A stretch of 64,000 nucleotides of DNA, from assembly GCA_902363375.1 (NCBI GenBank), contig CABIZX010000003.1, forward strand, positions 250,097 to 314,096, read 5' to 3'. Made by a program: the position numbers and the translations under genes. Shown here piece by piece: positions 36,792 to 47,200 of this stretch. Position 1 is the first letter of the stretch. Every line of letters begins with the position of its first letter. The DNA comes from Clostridiaceae bacterium. GTDB taxonomy: Bacteria; Bacillota; Clostridia; Clostridiales; Clostridiaceae. A model generated the notes under the pieces. It was given only the letters and a program-made list of their open reading frames with translations. It was not told the DNA's origin and did not search any database.

Positions 36792-37139
36792 AAATTAATG
36801 ATTTTAAAATGATTTTAAGATGGAGGTAATACTTTCATATAAAGAAGTTACCTCAAAAGGAACAAATTAAAGATAGAAAATAGATTCTAATGGCTCAGAA
36901 CCTAGTAGTAACTATAGGTTTTGAGCTATTTTTCTATAAAAATCCATTAAAGATTATAAGAAGCCTTATATGTAAAATCATATAAATATAAATGTAAATG
37001 AAAACAGATGTGTAATCTTGCTATAAATTTATTTTAATGAAGAATATATGGTTGTAATTACAATTGTAGTATAATATTAACATAAGGTAAGTGAAGAATG
37101 ATTTGCACTTTATATTAATATCTGCAAGGGGATATGTAT
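36792..37139. other. Intergenic region with two hairpins
   Basis: GGAGGTAA / TTACCTC (36822-36853) hairpin, then terminator 36889-36933. The remainder is AT-rich with the GNAT gene's promoter (TATAAT near 37072). Confidence 0.5.
36889..36933 (+). terminator. Intrinsic terminator
   Basis: AATGGCTCAGAACCTA ... TAGGTTTTGAGCTATTTTT. Confidence 0.75.
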
Positions 37140-37667
37140 ATGAATATAAATTTTGAGTTAGGAAGAGAAAAAGATATTGATGAATTAGAAAGGCTTTATA
37201 ATGACTTGAATGATTATTTGTCAGAGGGAGTGAACTATCCTGGGTGGAAGAAGGGGATATATCCTGTTAGGCAAGATGCAATTGATGGAATTAAAGAAGA
37301 AAGCCTTTATGTAGCAAGATATAATGGTAAAATTATTGGTTCTGTAATTTTAAGACATAAGCCTGAGGCTGCATATTCCAAAGTTAAGTGGGAGTTCGAA
37401 TCTGACTATTCAGATGTCTTTGTAATATACACATTTGCAGTTCATCCACAGTTTTTAAAGTGTGGAGTAGGTAAGGCATTGATGGATTTTGCTATTAAAC
37501 ATAGTATTAAGGCCCAAGCTAAATCAATTAGATTAGATGTTTATGAAGGCAATACACCTGCTATTAAATTGTATGAAAAATGTGGGTTTAAATATGTTGA
37601 TACAGTTGACTTAGGTCTTGAAAGTTATGGGCTTAAGTGGTTCAGATTATATGAAAAGATGTTATAA
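37140..37667 (+). CDS. GNAT-family N-acetyltransferase
   Basis: 175 residues from ATG 37140, 8 bases behind AAGGGG (ATG 37134 is too close). Motif A is VHPQFLKCGVGKALMDFAI, motif B SIRLDVYEGNTPAIKLYEKCGF, the RimI-like pattern. Substrate unknown. It stands alone. Confidence 0.85.
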   Translation: MNINFELGREKDIDELERLYNDLNDYLSEGVNYPGWKKGIYPVRQDAIDGIKEESLYVARYNGKIIGSVILRHKPEAAYSKVKWEFESDYSDVFVIYTFAVHPQFLKCGVGKALMDFAIKHSIKAQAKSIRLDVYEGNTPAIKLYEKCGFKYVDTVDLGLESYGLKWFRLYEKML

Positions 37668-37805
37668 GTAAGTGAGCTATAGTTTTATATTTTAAAAGTT
37701 AACTATTGCTATACAAATCAATAGCCTAAGTTAAATTATGCTCCGTTGTAACAACACTTCTAGAAATATATAATTAAACCATAATAAGAGGTTAGGAGTG
37801 ATACC

Positions 37806-38885
37806 ATGGAGATAAATATAGGTTCTGTAATACAAGACTTAAGAAAACGCAAAGGGTTAACCCAAGAGCAGGTTGCTGATGCCATTGGCGTATCAAAGGC
37901 AGCGGTTTCAAAGTGGGAAAGTGGCAATACTTATCCAGATATAACCTTGTTAGCTCCACTAGCTAGGCTATTAGATACAAATATAAATGAATTATTAGAG
38001 TTTAATTCTAAGCTTACAGATAAAGAGATAAATAATATAGCTAAGCTTTGTGAAGGTGAATTTTTAAAGGGAGATTATTTTGCTGCCTATGATTATTGTG
38101 AAAAGCAGCTTAAAAAATACCCTAACGTGGCAGAGTTAAAGCTATTAATAGGAACTTTGTACTGGCAATATGTTGTTCTGCTTAAGGATGATGAAGAAAC
38201 AAGCAATAGAATGATAAAACATGCTTGTGAAATCTTTGAAAAGGCAAGTGAATCCTCAAATACAGATATTAAAGAAGCTGCACTTCATGTGATGGCATCT
38301 CTCTATATGATGGAAGAGGATTACGACAGTGCACTAAAAACAGCAGAAAGACTTAATCAGAAATCCAATGATACAATGCTTTTATTAGCAACTATTTATC
38401 GTAATAAGGGTGAAAATCATGATGCAAAACAGCTCTATCAAAGAATACTTCTTAAAAATATCCAAAGCTCTGCCTTAGTGCTTCAAAGTTTATCTTGGAT
38501 TGCAGCTAAGGAGTTAAAGCCTGATGAAGCAGAATTTTTCCTAGAGACAATAATTAAATTAGATACTCTATTTGAAGTTCAAAGTAATGGAGAAGCCTGT
38601 TCTCTACAATTAGCAGAACTATATGCTAGAAATAAAGAGCAAGATAAGGCCATCACTATGTTAAATAGATACGTAGCTTTCATAAAAGAGCTAGTAACCA
38701 GTGGAAATCTAGGCCTTAACAGTAGTAGATTTTTTAAGGAAATAGAGTTCAAAGATTTTCAAAATGAAAAGTCAGAGTTCATGAAACAGCACCTTGCCGA
38801 GGAAATCATTAATACTCCAGCATTTGAGGATTTAAAGGAAAATGAAGAGTTTAAAAAGATTATAAAGGAGTTAAGGAGTTTGTAA
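37806..38885 (+). CDS. XRE-family regulator with TPR-like repeats
   Basis: 359 residues: Cro/XRE HTH at 1-66 (LRKRKGLTQEQVADAIGVSKAAVSKWESG) and TPR-type helical pairs through the rest (GDYFAAYDYCEKQLKKYPN, EEDYDSALKTAERLNQ, GENHDAKQLYQRIL). TPR-regulators are often pheromone- or peptide-controlled (Rgg/PlcR-like). It lies directly upstream of the BREX operon, separated by a terminator. Whether it controls BREX is unknown. Confidence 0.8.
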   Translation: MEINIGSVIQDLRKRKGLTQEQVADAIGVSKAAVSKWESGNTYPDITLLAPLARLLDTNINELLEFNSKLTDKEINNIAKLCEGEFLKGDYFAAYDYCEKQLKKYPNVAELKLLIGTLYWQYVVLLKDDEETSNRMIKHACEIFEKASESSNTDIKEAALHVMASLYMMEEDYDSALKTAERLNQKSNDTMLLLATIYRNKGENHDAKQLYQRILLKNIQSSALVLQSLSWIAAKELKPDEAEFFLETIIKLDTLFEVQSNGEACSLQLAELYARNKEQDKAITMLNRYVAFIKELVTSGNLGLNSSRFFKEIEFKDFQNEKSEFMKQHLAEEIINTPAFEDLKENEEFKKIIKELRSL

Positions 38886-38918
38886 GATATAGAAAGGGTT
38901 TATAAATATAATTTAGGT

Positions 38919-38946
38919 AAAGTCAGTAGAGAGTACTGGCTTTTTT
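38919..38946 (+). terminator. Intrinsic terminator before the defence island
   Basis: AAGTCAGTA ... TACTGGCTTTTTT. Confidence 0.75.
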
Positions 38947-39140
38947 AGTGGGGATAATTTATTGATGTTTAGGGGTACTATTGAAGAAATTTATTTAAGG
39001 CTTAACTATTTAAAAAGACAAGTTTTGAATACAGTCTATGTTTTATAATTTTTTGTTTTAAAATGGATTAATATCATAATAAATAGTCAAAATAAAAATA
39101 AAGCGTATATTATATAACAATTTATATTATTATAACCTAG

Positions 39141-39149
39141 TGATATAAT
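39141..39149 (+). promoter_or_regulatory. Extended -10 of the BREX operon
   Basis: TGATATAAT ends 33 bases before the brxA ATG; no good -35, so the TGN extension likely carries it. Confidence 0.5.
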
Positions 39150-39182
39150 AATATAAACTGGACCATGGAGGTTATAATTTTA

Positions 39183-39779
39183 ATGGAATATAAATCTACA
39201 ATTAAATCAAGGCCTTATTTATATAAAGAAACTAAGAAGGCCTCAAGTCTTATAAATAGTGGATTAGATACTGATAGTATAAAAGAAAAATCGTTAGAAG
39301 ATAATATTTTCCAATTAGAAAGTGAAACAAGAAAGAAGGAAATTGCATCAATAATAATTGCTAGATTAAATGGGCTTGATGAACAGGTTATTTATAATAT
39401 TGTAAATAGTAACATTGAAACATCAAAAATTTTAGTTTTATATGCAATATTAAAAACAGATAGATTATTTTTTGAGTTTATTAATGAGGTTTATAAAGAA
39501 AAGATTCTATTAAAGGATTTATTTATAAGAGATAAGGATTTTGGAGTATTCTTTCAAAATAAGAGAGAACAAAGTGATAAAGTTGCATCATGGTCAGAAT
39601 ATACTTTTAAAAAGTTGAAACAAGTTTACATAAGAATTCTTTTTGAAAGTGGACTTATAGTAAATCAAAAGGGAGATAGAGAAATCAAAGTTCCCATAAT
39701 TGAAAGCGAAGTAAAGGACTACTTATATAGTATTGGAGATAGGTTATATATAAATGCTATACTTGGAATAGTGGATTAA
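39183..39779 (+). CDS. brxA: BREX protein BrxA (DUF1819)
   Basis: 198 residues from ATG 39183, 11 bases behind GGAGG; the ATG at 39165 lies within the site. Matches the small BrxA family in length and in the regions YKSTIKSRPYLYKETKKAS and REIKVPIIESEVKDYL. BrxA is a non-enzymatic DNA-binding component needed for BREX function in studied type 1 systems. First gene of the operon; brxB starts 20 bases later. Confidence 0.85.
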   Translation: MEYKSTIKSRPYLYKETKKASSLINSGLDTDSIKEKSLEDNIFQLESETRKKEIASIIIARLNGLDEQVIYNIVNSNIETSKILVLYAILKTDRLFFEFINEVYKEKILLKDLFIRDKDFGVFFQNKREQSDKVASWSEYTFKKLKQVYIRILFESGLIVNQKGDREIKVPIIESEVKDYLYSIGDRLYINAILGIVD

Positions 39780-39799
39780 TTAATGACGGTGGTGAAAAG

Positions 39800-40384
39800 A
39801 TGAAAGACATATATCAAAGATTAGATGATATACTGCCAAAGATAATAGAGCCTGAATTTAGAAAAAATAAAGGTCTAGGAAATGAAATAGGATTCTATAT
39901 ATTTGATTATAATCCTGAAGAAGAACTTATAGTTAGAGATAGAGTTAAATTTATAAAAGAAAAGGCCCAATCAGCATATGGGTTAAATATTGTTGAATTT
40001 GATTTATATGAAATAATAATAGAAACATTAAGTAACTTTGGTTATTTAGATCGTTGTTTTAAAATGGAGCAAGATAAAGGTAGTGAACATGTTCTTCTAA
40101 AAGCAATAAAAACAGCCTTAAGAATTACAGAGGATGATGACTTGTTTTTAGAATACATTAGTTCGAGACTTGAAGGGGCAGATATAGTATTTTTAAGTGG
40201 GGTAGGAAAAGCATGGCCTATAATTAGGTCACATACTATTTTAAATAATCTTCATAGAGTTGTTGAAGAACAGCCATTAGTTATGTTTTTTCCAGGAACA
40301 TATGATGGAGGAACACTTATGCTATTTAATCAATTAAAAGATGATAATTACTATAGAGCATTTCAACTAATAGACAAATATTAA
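39800..40384 (+). CDS. brxB: BREX protein BrxB (DUF1788)
   Basis: 194 residues. The end VFLSGVGKAWPIIRSHTILNNLHRV...LVMFFPGTYDGG is a strong BrxB/DUF1788 signature. No catalytic activity is known; it is a required core protein. Between brxA and brxC in the canonical order, with 20 and 18 base gaps. Confidence 0.88.
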   Translation: MKDIYQRLDDILPKIIEPEFRKNKGLGNEIGFYIFDYNPEEELIVRDRVKFIKEKAQSAYGLNIVEFDLYEIIIETLSNFGYLDRCFKMEQDKGSEHVLLKAIKTALRITEDDDLFLEYISSRLEGADIVFLSGVGKAWPIIRSHTILNNLHRVVEEQPLVMFFPGTYDGGTLMLFNQLKDDNYYRAFQLIDKY

Positions 40385-40402
40385 GGTGAGGGGTATTTAT
40401 AC

Positions 40403-43400
40403 ATGGATGCGAAGTTAAAATCAATGTTTTATAAACCTATTGATAGAGATATTAAGGGCGTAATTAAAGTAGGTCAAGCAGATGAGGAAAATATAAAGCA
40501 AGAGTTAGAAGAATATGTTGTAACAGGAGAGTTAAATAAACATATTGATAGATTTTTTGAAGGCTATAAATCCGGAATTATAGGTAATACAGATAAAAAT
40601 GGAGTATGGATTTCTGGTTTCTTTGGAAGTGGTAAATCACACTTCTTAAAAATCCTTTCTTATTTATTAAATAATCAAAGCATTGATGGGAAAAATGCAA
40701 TTGACTATTTTGATGATAAAGGCTTAGATAGTTTTGTTTTAGATAATATGAAAAAAGCTGGTGATGTTTCAAGTGATGTAATTCTTTTTAATATAGATTC
40801 TAAGTCAGACTCTAAAAGTAAGTTAAATAAAGATGCCATAGTTAATGTATTTAATAAAGTATTTAATGAAATGCAAGGCTTTTGTGGAACTATGCCTTGG
40901 CTTGCAGATTTAGAAAGACAAATGGTTAAAGATGGTGTCTATGAGAAATTTAAAAGTAAGTTTAAAGAAATTAGAGGTGGGGAATGGGAAGAGTTTAGAT
41001 CTAACTTCTATTTCGAAGAAGATGCTATAGTAGAAGCATTATCAGAAACTACTAGAATGAGTATAGATGCAGCTAGAAGTTGGTATAACAAGGCTGAAAA
41101 TAATTATTCATTAAGTATAGATGATTTTGCAACTAAGGTAAAAGAGTATTGTGACTCAAAAGGGGAGAATCATCATGTAGTATTCTTAGTTGATGAAATT
41201 GGTCAGTACATTGGAGATAACACTCAGCTTATGCTAAATCTTCAAACAGTAGTAGAAGATCTAGGCACTAAATGTCAAGGTAAGTGTTGGGTTATAGTAA
41301 CTTCTCAGGAAGGCTTAGATGAATTTACTAAGATAAAAGGAAACGACTTCTCAAAAATTCAAGGAAGATTTAATACAAGGCTATCTTTATCATCTGCTAA
41401 TGTTGATGAAGTAATTAAGAAGCGTATACTTAGAAAAACTGATGGTGCTACAAGTCATCTAAAGGCATTATATGAGCAGAAGGAATCTATAATAAAGAAT
41501 CTTTTGTCCTTCACTTCCGATACAGCAGAAATGAAGTTATATAAAAATAGTGAAGATTTTGCTGAAGTATATCCTTTTATTCCTTATCAATTTAACTTGC
41601 TTCAAGCAGCATTTAACGGAGTAAGAGAACATGGTGCATCAGGGAAGAGTTTATCTAGAGGAGAAAGATCATTACTAGGGGCTTACCAACAAGTTGCAAT
41701 TGATTATATGGATATGGATTCAAATGTATTAGTTCCATTTTCAGCATTTTATAAAACTATAGAAACATTTTTAGATTCATCAATAAGATCTGTTATTATT
41801 AACGCAGAAAAAAATGAAAGACTTGATGAATTTGATGTGGAAGTATTAAAGTTACTGTTCTTAGTTAAATATGTTAATGAAATGAAATCAAATATTAATA
41901 ATTTAGCAACGTTACTAGTTGATAATATAGATGCATCTCATAGAGATTTGACGTTTAAAGTTCAGGAATCATTAAAAAAACTAATCAGAGAAACATTAGT
42001 ACAAGAAAATGGGGAAGAGTATATATTCCTTACTAATGATGAGCAAGATGTTAATAAAGAAATAAAGAATATGAGTATAGATAGTGGAGAAGTTATACAA
42101 AAGGTTGGAGAAATTGTCTTTGACGATATATATAAAGACAACAAATATAATTACGCTAAAAAATATATGTTTACATTTAACAAGATAGTTGATGATAGAA
42201 CGAGGGGACCACAAAATAATGATATAGGAGTTAGAATAACAACTGCTAACTTTGATTTAGCAGGAGGGGGAGGAACTTCTCAAAGTGAATTAAAGCATTT
42301 ATCTATTAGAGAAAATAATGTAATAATCAATGTTTCAAAAGACATTAATTATTTAGATGAAATTGAAAATGTATTGCAGATAGATGCCTATTTAAGATTG
42401 AAGGGTGGATCAAGATCAACACCTGCTATAGAGGATATAAAAAGCAAAAAAAGTAGAGAGAGAGAAGAAAGATTAAAAAGAGCAAAATTCTTAATTGAAG
42501 AAGCAATAAGAATAGCAGAAATTTATGTTAACGGAAGTCTTCTAGATATAAAAGAAAAAGGTGCAGTAGATAGAATTAATGAAGGATTAAGAGCTTTAAT
42601 AGATTCTAAGTACAACAAATTAAATTATATAAAAGAGTTTAAAGAAACAACAAAAGATTTATTTGATATTATGGATGCTAGATTAAATCAAATGTCTTTA
42701 TTAGATAATGATCCAAATAGATTAGCAATAGATGAAATAAAGACTCATATAGAAACAAGTACAGCCAGAAATCTTCAAATAACTGTTAAAAGTATTATAA
42801 ATAAATTCTCTAATGCTCCATATGGATGGAAGGAAGTTGATATTCAAGGAGTTATAGTTACCTTATTTAAAAGGCAAGACATAAAAGTTGTTTTAAATAA
42901 TGAAGTGCTATCGCCTAATAATAGAGAAGTTGTTAATTATATTACAAAGAGAGATTATGTAGAGAGAGTTATTTTAAAAACTAGAGAAAAAGTCCAGGCT
43001 AAATATATAGATGCTTTAAAGGATTTAAATAAAGACTTATTCGGATTTTCATCAATGCCAAGTGATGAGGATGGAATGATGAGTATATTTAAGGAACAAT
43101 GTAAATTAGAATTACACAAAATAGATATAATGTTAAATAATTTTAGTGTAACAAGTAAGTATCCAGGTGAAGAAATCTTAAGAAAAGGAATGAAACTTTT
43201 TAAAGAAGTAATAGAAATAAAAGATACATTAGAGTTCTTCAAAAAGGTATATGATTTAGAAGATGAGTTCTTAGCTTATGTTGATGAGATAGATAATATC
43301 AAAGGGTTTTTCTTTAAAAAAGAAAGTGGAGTTATTGATACTTCTTCTAAGGGAGAGCAAAGAATAATATTTGATAATGCCATAGAGAAGTTAAAGAGCT

Positions 43401-44056
43401 ATGAGGATAATAAGGAATATATAGTAAATGATGAATTTAGTGAAATAGTTGAAGAAATAAAAACTATTTTAAGAATGAAAGAACCATATTCAAAGATACC
43501 AACTATTCCATTATTAATAGAAAGGTATAATAATAAAATCTTAGAATTATTAGAGAAAGAAAGTATCCCAGTTCTTGAGTTTATTCAAATTAGCAAGAAA
43601 GAAGTTATAGAAACTTTAGAAAGCTATGATTTCAAGAATAAGTTCCTTAATAGAATAATTGAAGAGTTTAACAACTTAACTAATAGAACAGAAAAGGCTA
43701 ATAATTTTGCAGTTCTTTCTTCAATGTCTGATCTTTCAGAGAAGTTAAAGCTAAAGTGGATTAAGGAAATAGTTACAGAGGATGAAAGACAAAAGAGACT
43801 AAAGGCTAGAGAAATAGAAGCAGCAAATAGAGTTGCAGAAACTAATGCATTAAAAGGAAATGATTCAGGTTATACAGTAGAATCTGTTAATCAAGAACCA
43901 GAAATTGTAATAAAAACTAAGACTTTAAGTATGAGAGAATTAGTTAAAGGACAAAAGGTTATTAAAAATGATGACGATATAGAAGCTGTAGTTGAAGCAT
44001 TAAGAAGAAAGTTAAAAGAGGAATTAGAAAAGGATACAATAATAAGTTTAGTATAG
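40403..44056 (+). CDS. brxC: BREX ATPase BrxC (PglY-like)
   Basis: 1217 residues, the usual BrxC size. Walker A GFFGSGKS at 72-79, and Walker B FLVDE (D264-E265). The long coiled C-terminal half is typical. BrxC is a large ATP-hydrolysing component; phage exclusion depends on it in known systems. Start follows AAGGTGAGGGG. Downstream, 24 bases away, a short broken ORF precedes pglX. Confidence 0.92.
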   Translation: MDAKLKSMFYKPIDRDIKGVIKVGQADEENIKQELEEYVVTGELNKHIDRFFEGYKSGIIGNTDKNGVWISGFFGSGKSHFLKILSYLLNNQSIDGKNAIDYFDDKGLDSFVLDNMKKAGDVSSDVILFNIDSKSDSKSKLNKDAIVNVFNKVFNEMQGFCGTMPWLADLERQMVKDGVYEKFKSKFKEIRGGEWEEFRSNFYFEEDAIVEALSETTRMSIDAARSWYNKAENNYSLSIDDFATKVKEYCDSKGENHHVVFLVDEIGQYIGDNTQLMLNLQTVVEDLGTKCQGKCWVIVTSQEGLDEFTKIKGNDFSKIQGRFNTRLSLSSANVDEVIKKRILRKTDGATSHLKALYEQKESIIKNLLSFTSDTAEMKLYKNSEDFAEVYPFIPYQFNLLQAAFNGVREHGASGKSLSRGERSLLGAYQQVAIDYMDMDSNVLVPFSAFYKTIETFLDSSIRSVIINAEKNERLDEFDVEVLKLLFLVKYVNEMKSNINNLATLLVDNIDASHRDLTFKVQESLKKLIRETLVQENGEEYIFLTNDEQDVNKEIKNMSIDSGEVIQKVGEIVFDDIYKDNKYNYAKKYMFTFNKIVDDRTRGPQNNDIGVRITTANFDLAGGGGTSQSELKHLSIRENNVIINVSKDINYLDEIENVLQIDAYLRLKGGSRSTPAIEDIKSKKSREREERLKRAKFLIEEAIRIAEIYVNGSLLDIKEKGAVDRINEGLRALIDSKYNKLNYIKEFKETTKDLFDIMDARLNQMSLLDNDPNRLAIDEIKTHIETSTARNLQITVKSIINKFSNAPYGWKEVDIQGVIVTLFKRQDIKVVLNNEVLSPNNREVVNYITKRDYVERVILKTREKVQAKYIDALKDLNKDLFGFSSMPSDEDGMMSIFKEQCKLELHKIDIMLNNFSVTSKYPGEEILRKGMKLFKEVIEIKDTLEFFKKVYDLEDEFLAYVDEIDNIKGFFFKKESGVIDTSSKGEQRIIFDNAIEKLKSYEDNKEYIVNDEFSEIVEEIKTILRMKEPYSKIPTIPLLIERYNNKILELLEKESIPVLEFIQISKKEVIETLESYDFKNKFLNRIIEEFNNLTNRTEKANNFAVLSSMSDLSEKLKLKWIKEIVTEDERQKRLKAREIEAANRVAETNALKGNDSGYTVESVNQEPEIVIKTKTLSMRELVKGQKVIKNDDDIEAVVEALRRKLKEELEKDTIISLV

Positions 44057-44080
44057 ACTTAAAACTTAGGAGTTGATTAG

Positions 44081-44207
44081 ATGAGTGGAATATTAGATAA
44101 ATATGATGAAGCAATTAGTCTAACGTATAATTACACATAATGAAGAGATAAAATTACAAATAGATAGCGATGGAATAGAAATTTATAATAATTTAGGTAG
44201 AGGTTAA
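44081..44207 (+). pseudogene. Frameshifted small ORF between brxC and pglX
   Basis: AGGAG precedes ATG 44081, reading MSGILDKYDEAISLTYNYT and stop at 44138. The next frame is open from about 44127 to 44207 (THNEEIKLQIDSDGIEIYNNLGRG), two bases before pglX ATG. Removing one T of the TT at 44131-44132 joins them to a 41-residue peptide. Unknown family; it may be the translational lead-in of pglX or a decayed gene. Confidence 0.45.
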
Positions 44208-44209
44208 AT

Positions 44210-47200
44210 ATGGATAAGAATAAAATCAAATCTTTTGCAATTTGGGCGAGAAGAAGTTTAATTGCAGCAGTTAGTGAAAAAGCAAATAGAATTGGTATAT
44301 ACGAAGATAAAATAATAGAAGCAACTGATGTACAAGGTGGATTTAAGTTAGAAGGGAAGGAGGAAATATTTTCACTTCCAAAGAAGGATAGAGATGCACT
44401 TGTAAAAGAGGTTAAAGAAAAGGGTTTTGAGCAGGTGATGGAAGAAGTAGCATATACTTGGTTCAATAGATTTATGGGACTAAGATATATGGAGGTTAAT
44501 AATTATCTTCCATCAGGAGTTAGAATACTTTCATCAGAGATTGAGGGAAAGAAGGAACCTGACGTATTAACAAAAGTATCAGAGATAATTGATGAATTGG
44601 GACTTGATGCTAACAAAATTTATGACCTTTTAGACACAGGTGATACTTCAGACAGAGAAAAAGCATATAGAATTATTTTAGTTAAGCAGTGTAATGAACT
44701 TGGAAGAATAATACCTCAAATGTTTGAAAAAATAAGTGATTATACAGAATTACTGCTTCCAGATAATCTTTTAGAAGAAGGCTCTGTTATAAGAAAAATG
44801 GTTGATGACATAGAAGAATCTGATTGGCTTGAAGAAGTAGAGATCATAGGATGGATGTATCAATACTATATTTCAGAAAAGAAGGATGAAGTCTTTGCAT
44901 CATTAAAGAAAAATGTAAAAATAACAAAAGAAAACATACCAGCAGCCACTCAGCTATTTACTCCAAAGTGGATAGTTAAATATATGGTAGAAAACTCATT
45001 AGGAAGACTATGGCTTGAAGGACATCCTAATGAGGAGCTTCAAAAGGAATGGAAGTATTATTTAGAAGAAGCAGAGCAAGAGCCAGAGGTCGAAGAAGAG
45101 TTAAAGAAAATAAGAGAAGAACATGCAATGTTAAAACCAGAAGATATAAAGGTGTTAGACCCATGTATGGGATCAGGACATATCCTAGTTTATGCTTTTG
45201 ATGTTCTTTATGAAATATATAAAACAGCAGGATATTCAGAAAGAGAAATACCTAGATTAATATTACAAAATAATCTTTATGGACTAGATATAGACGATAG
45301 AGCAGCCCAATTAGCATCATTTGCTTTAATTATGAAGGCCAGACATTACAATAGGAGATTGTTTAGAGAAATAGAAAGAGAACATTTAGGATTAAATGTT
45401 TGTTCAATTCAGGAAAGTAATAGTATAGGTAAAGAAGCAATAGATTATTTCTGTGAACATACTACAATGGACAGTGAACAATTAAGGAATGATGTTGAGT
45501 ACTTAATTGAAGTCTTTAATGATGCTAAGGAATATGGGTCTATACTTGAAGTTAACAATGTTAATTTTGATGCATTGAGGCAAAGATTATTTGAAATAGA
45601 AGAAGATAATAATTTAATGTTTGGTGATTATAGAGCGATACTTTTAGAAAAATTACCTATGCTAATTAAACAGGCAGAGGTAATGAGTAGAAAGTATGAG
45701 GTATGTGTTACTAATCCACCTTATATGGGAAGTAAGGGGATGAGCGCAAAATTACAATGTTACCTAAAGAGGGAATATGTCAATTCTAAATCTGATTTAT
45801 TTGCAGTATTTATGGAAATCTATAAGAAAAATATTAAAAAAAATGGATATCTTTCAATGATAAATCAGCATTCATGGATGTTTCTAAATAGTTTTGAGAA
45901 GTTGAGAGTGGAGTTATTGAAAAATAACACTATAATTAATATGATTCATTTAGGATCAAAGGCATTTGAAGAAATTGGAGGAGAGGTAGTACAATCAACC
46001 AGTTTCATAATTAGAAATGGGAGCAATATTAAATATATAGCAAGATATATTAGAACTATAGAAGAAAATAACAGTAAGCAAAAAGAAAATAAGGTATTAA
46101 AAGATATTAATACAAATAAGTTTTATCAAATGATTCAAAAAAACTATTTAGAAATGCCCAATAATATTATATCTTATTGGGTTAGTGACAATACAATAAA
46201 TATCTTTAAAAATAGTCAACATATATATGACTTTGCAGATTCATGTATTGGGATGAGAACTGGTGATAATTCAAGATTTTTGAGATTATGGTATGAAGTT
46301 AATATAAATAAACTTATTTTTAATGCAAGAGATAAAAATGATGCGCTTAATAGTAGTGGAAAGTGGTTTCCTTACAATAAAGGTGGAACATTTAGAAAGT
46401 GGTATGGTAATAATGAATACGTAGTGAATTGGGAAAATGATGGGTTTGAAATTAAAGAAAATACTAAGAAAAATTATCCACAATTAGGCGATAACTTAGG
46501 TTGGAAAATTAGCAATGAGCATCAATATTTTAAAAGAGGAATTACTTGGTCTGGTGTATCTACTAGTAAATTTGGAGTAAGATGTTTTAAAGAAGGAATG
46601 ATATTTGATTCAGGTGCAAATGGATTGTTTGAATTTGATGAATCAAATTATTTATATTTAGCAGGGTATTTAAACACTAATTTAACTGATGAGTTCTTAA
46701 AAATTATGAATCCAACAATAAATACAGGATGTGGAACGGTTGCACAGATACCGATAATTTACAATGATGTGATTAAAGTAAAGGTATCTGAATTAGTAAA
46801 GGGTAATATTGTGAATTCAACTAAGGAATGGGATTCTTTTGAGGTTTCATGGGACTTTAAAATCCATCCATTATTAAAGTTAATAGATAAGGGAGAGCAG
46901 AATAGCATAAGTTCCATATTTAGGATATGGGAAACTGAGTGTGAAGAAAACTTTGCTCAATTAAAATCTAATGAAGAAGAACTAAACAGAATCTTTATTG
47001 ATATTTATGGACTTCAAGATGAATTAACTCCAGAGGTTGAAGATAAGGATATCACCATAAGAAAAGCTGATAGGGAAAGAGATATTAAATCCTTTATTTC
47101 CTATGCTGTTGGTTGTATGCTAGGTAGATATTCTATAGACACAGAAGGTCTTATCTATGCTGGTGGAGAATTTAAGGATAAGTGGAATCTTTCTGATAAA

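Noticed and set aside
44131..44466. 111-codon leftward ORF over the start of pglX
   Set aside because: Antisense to an intact conserved gene; no family features.
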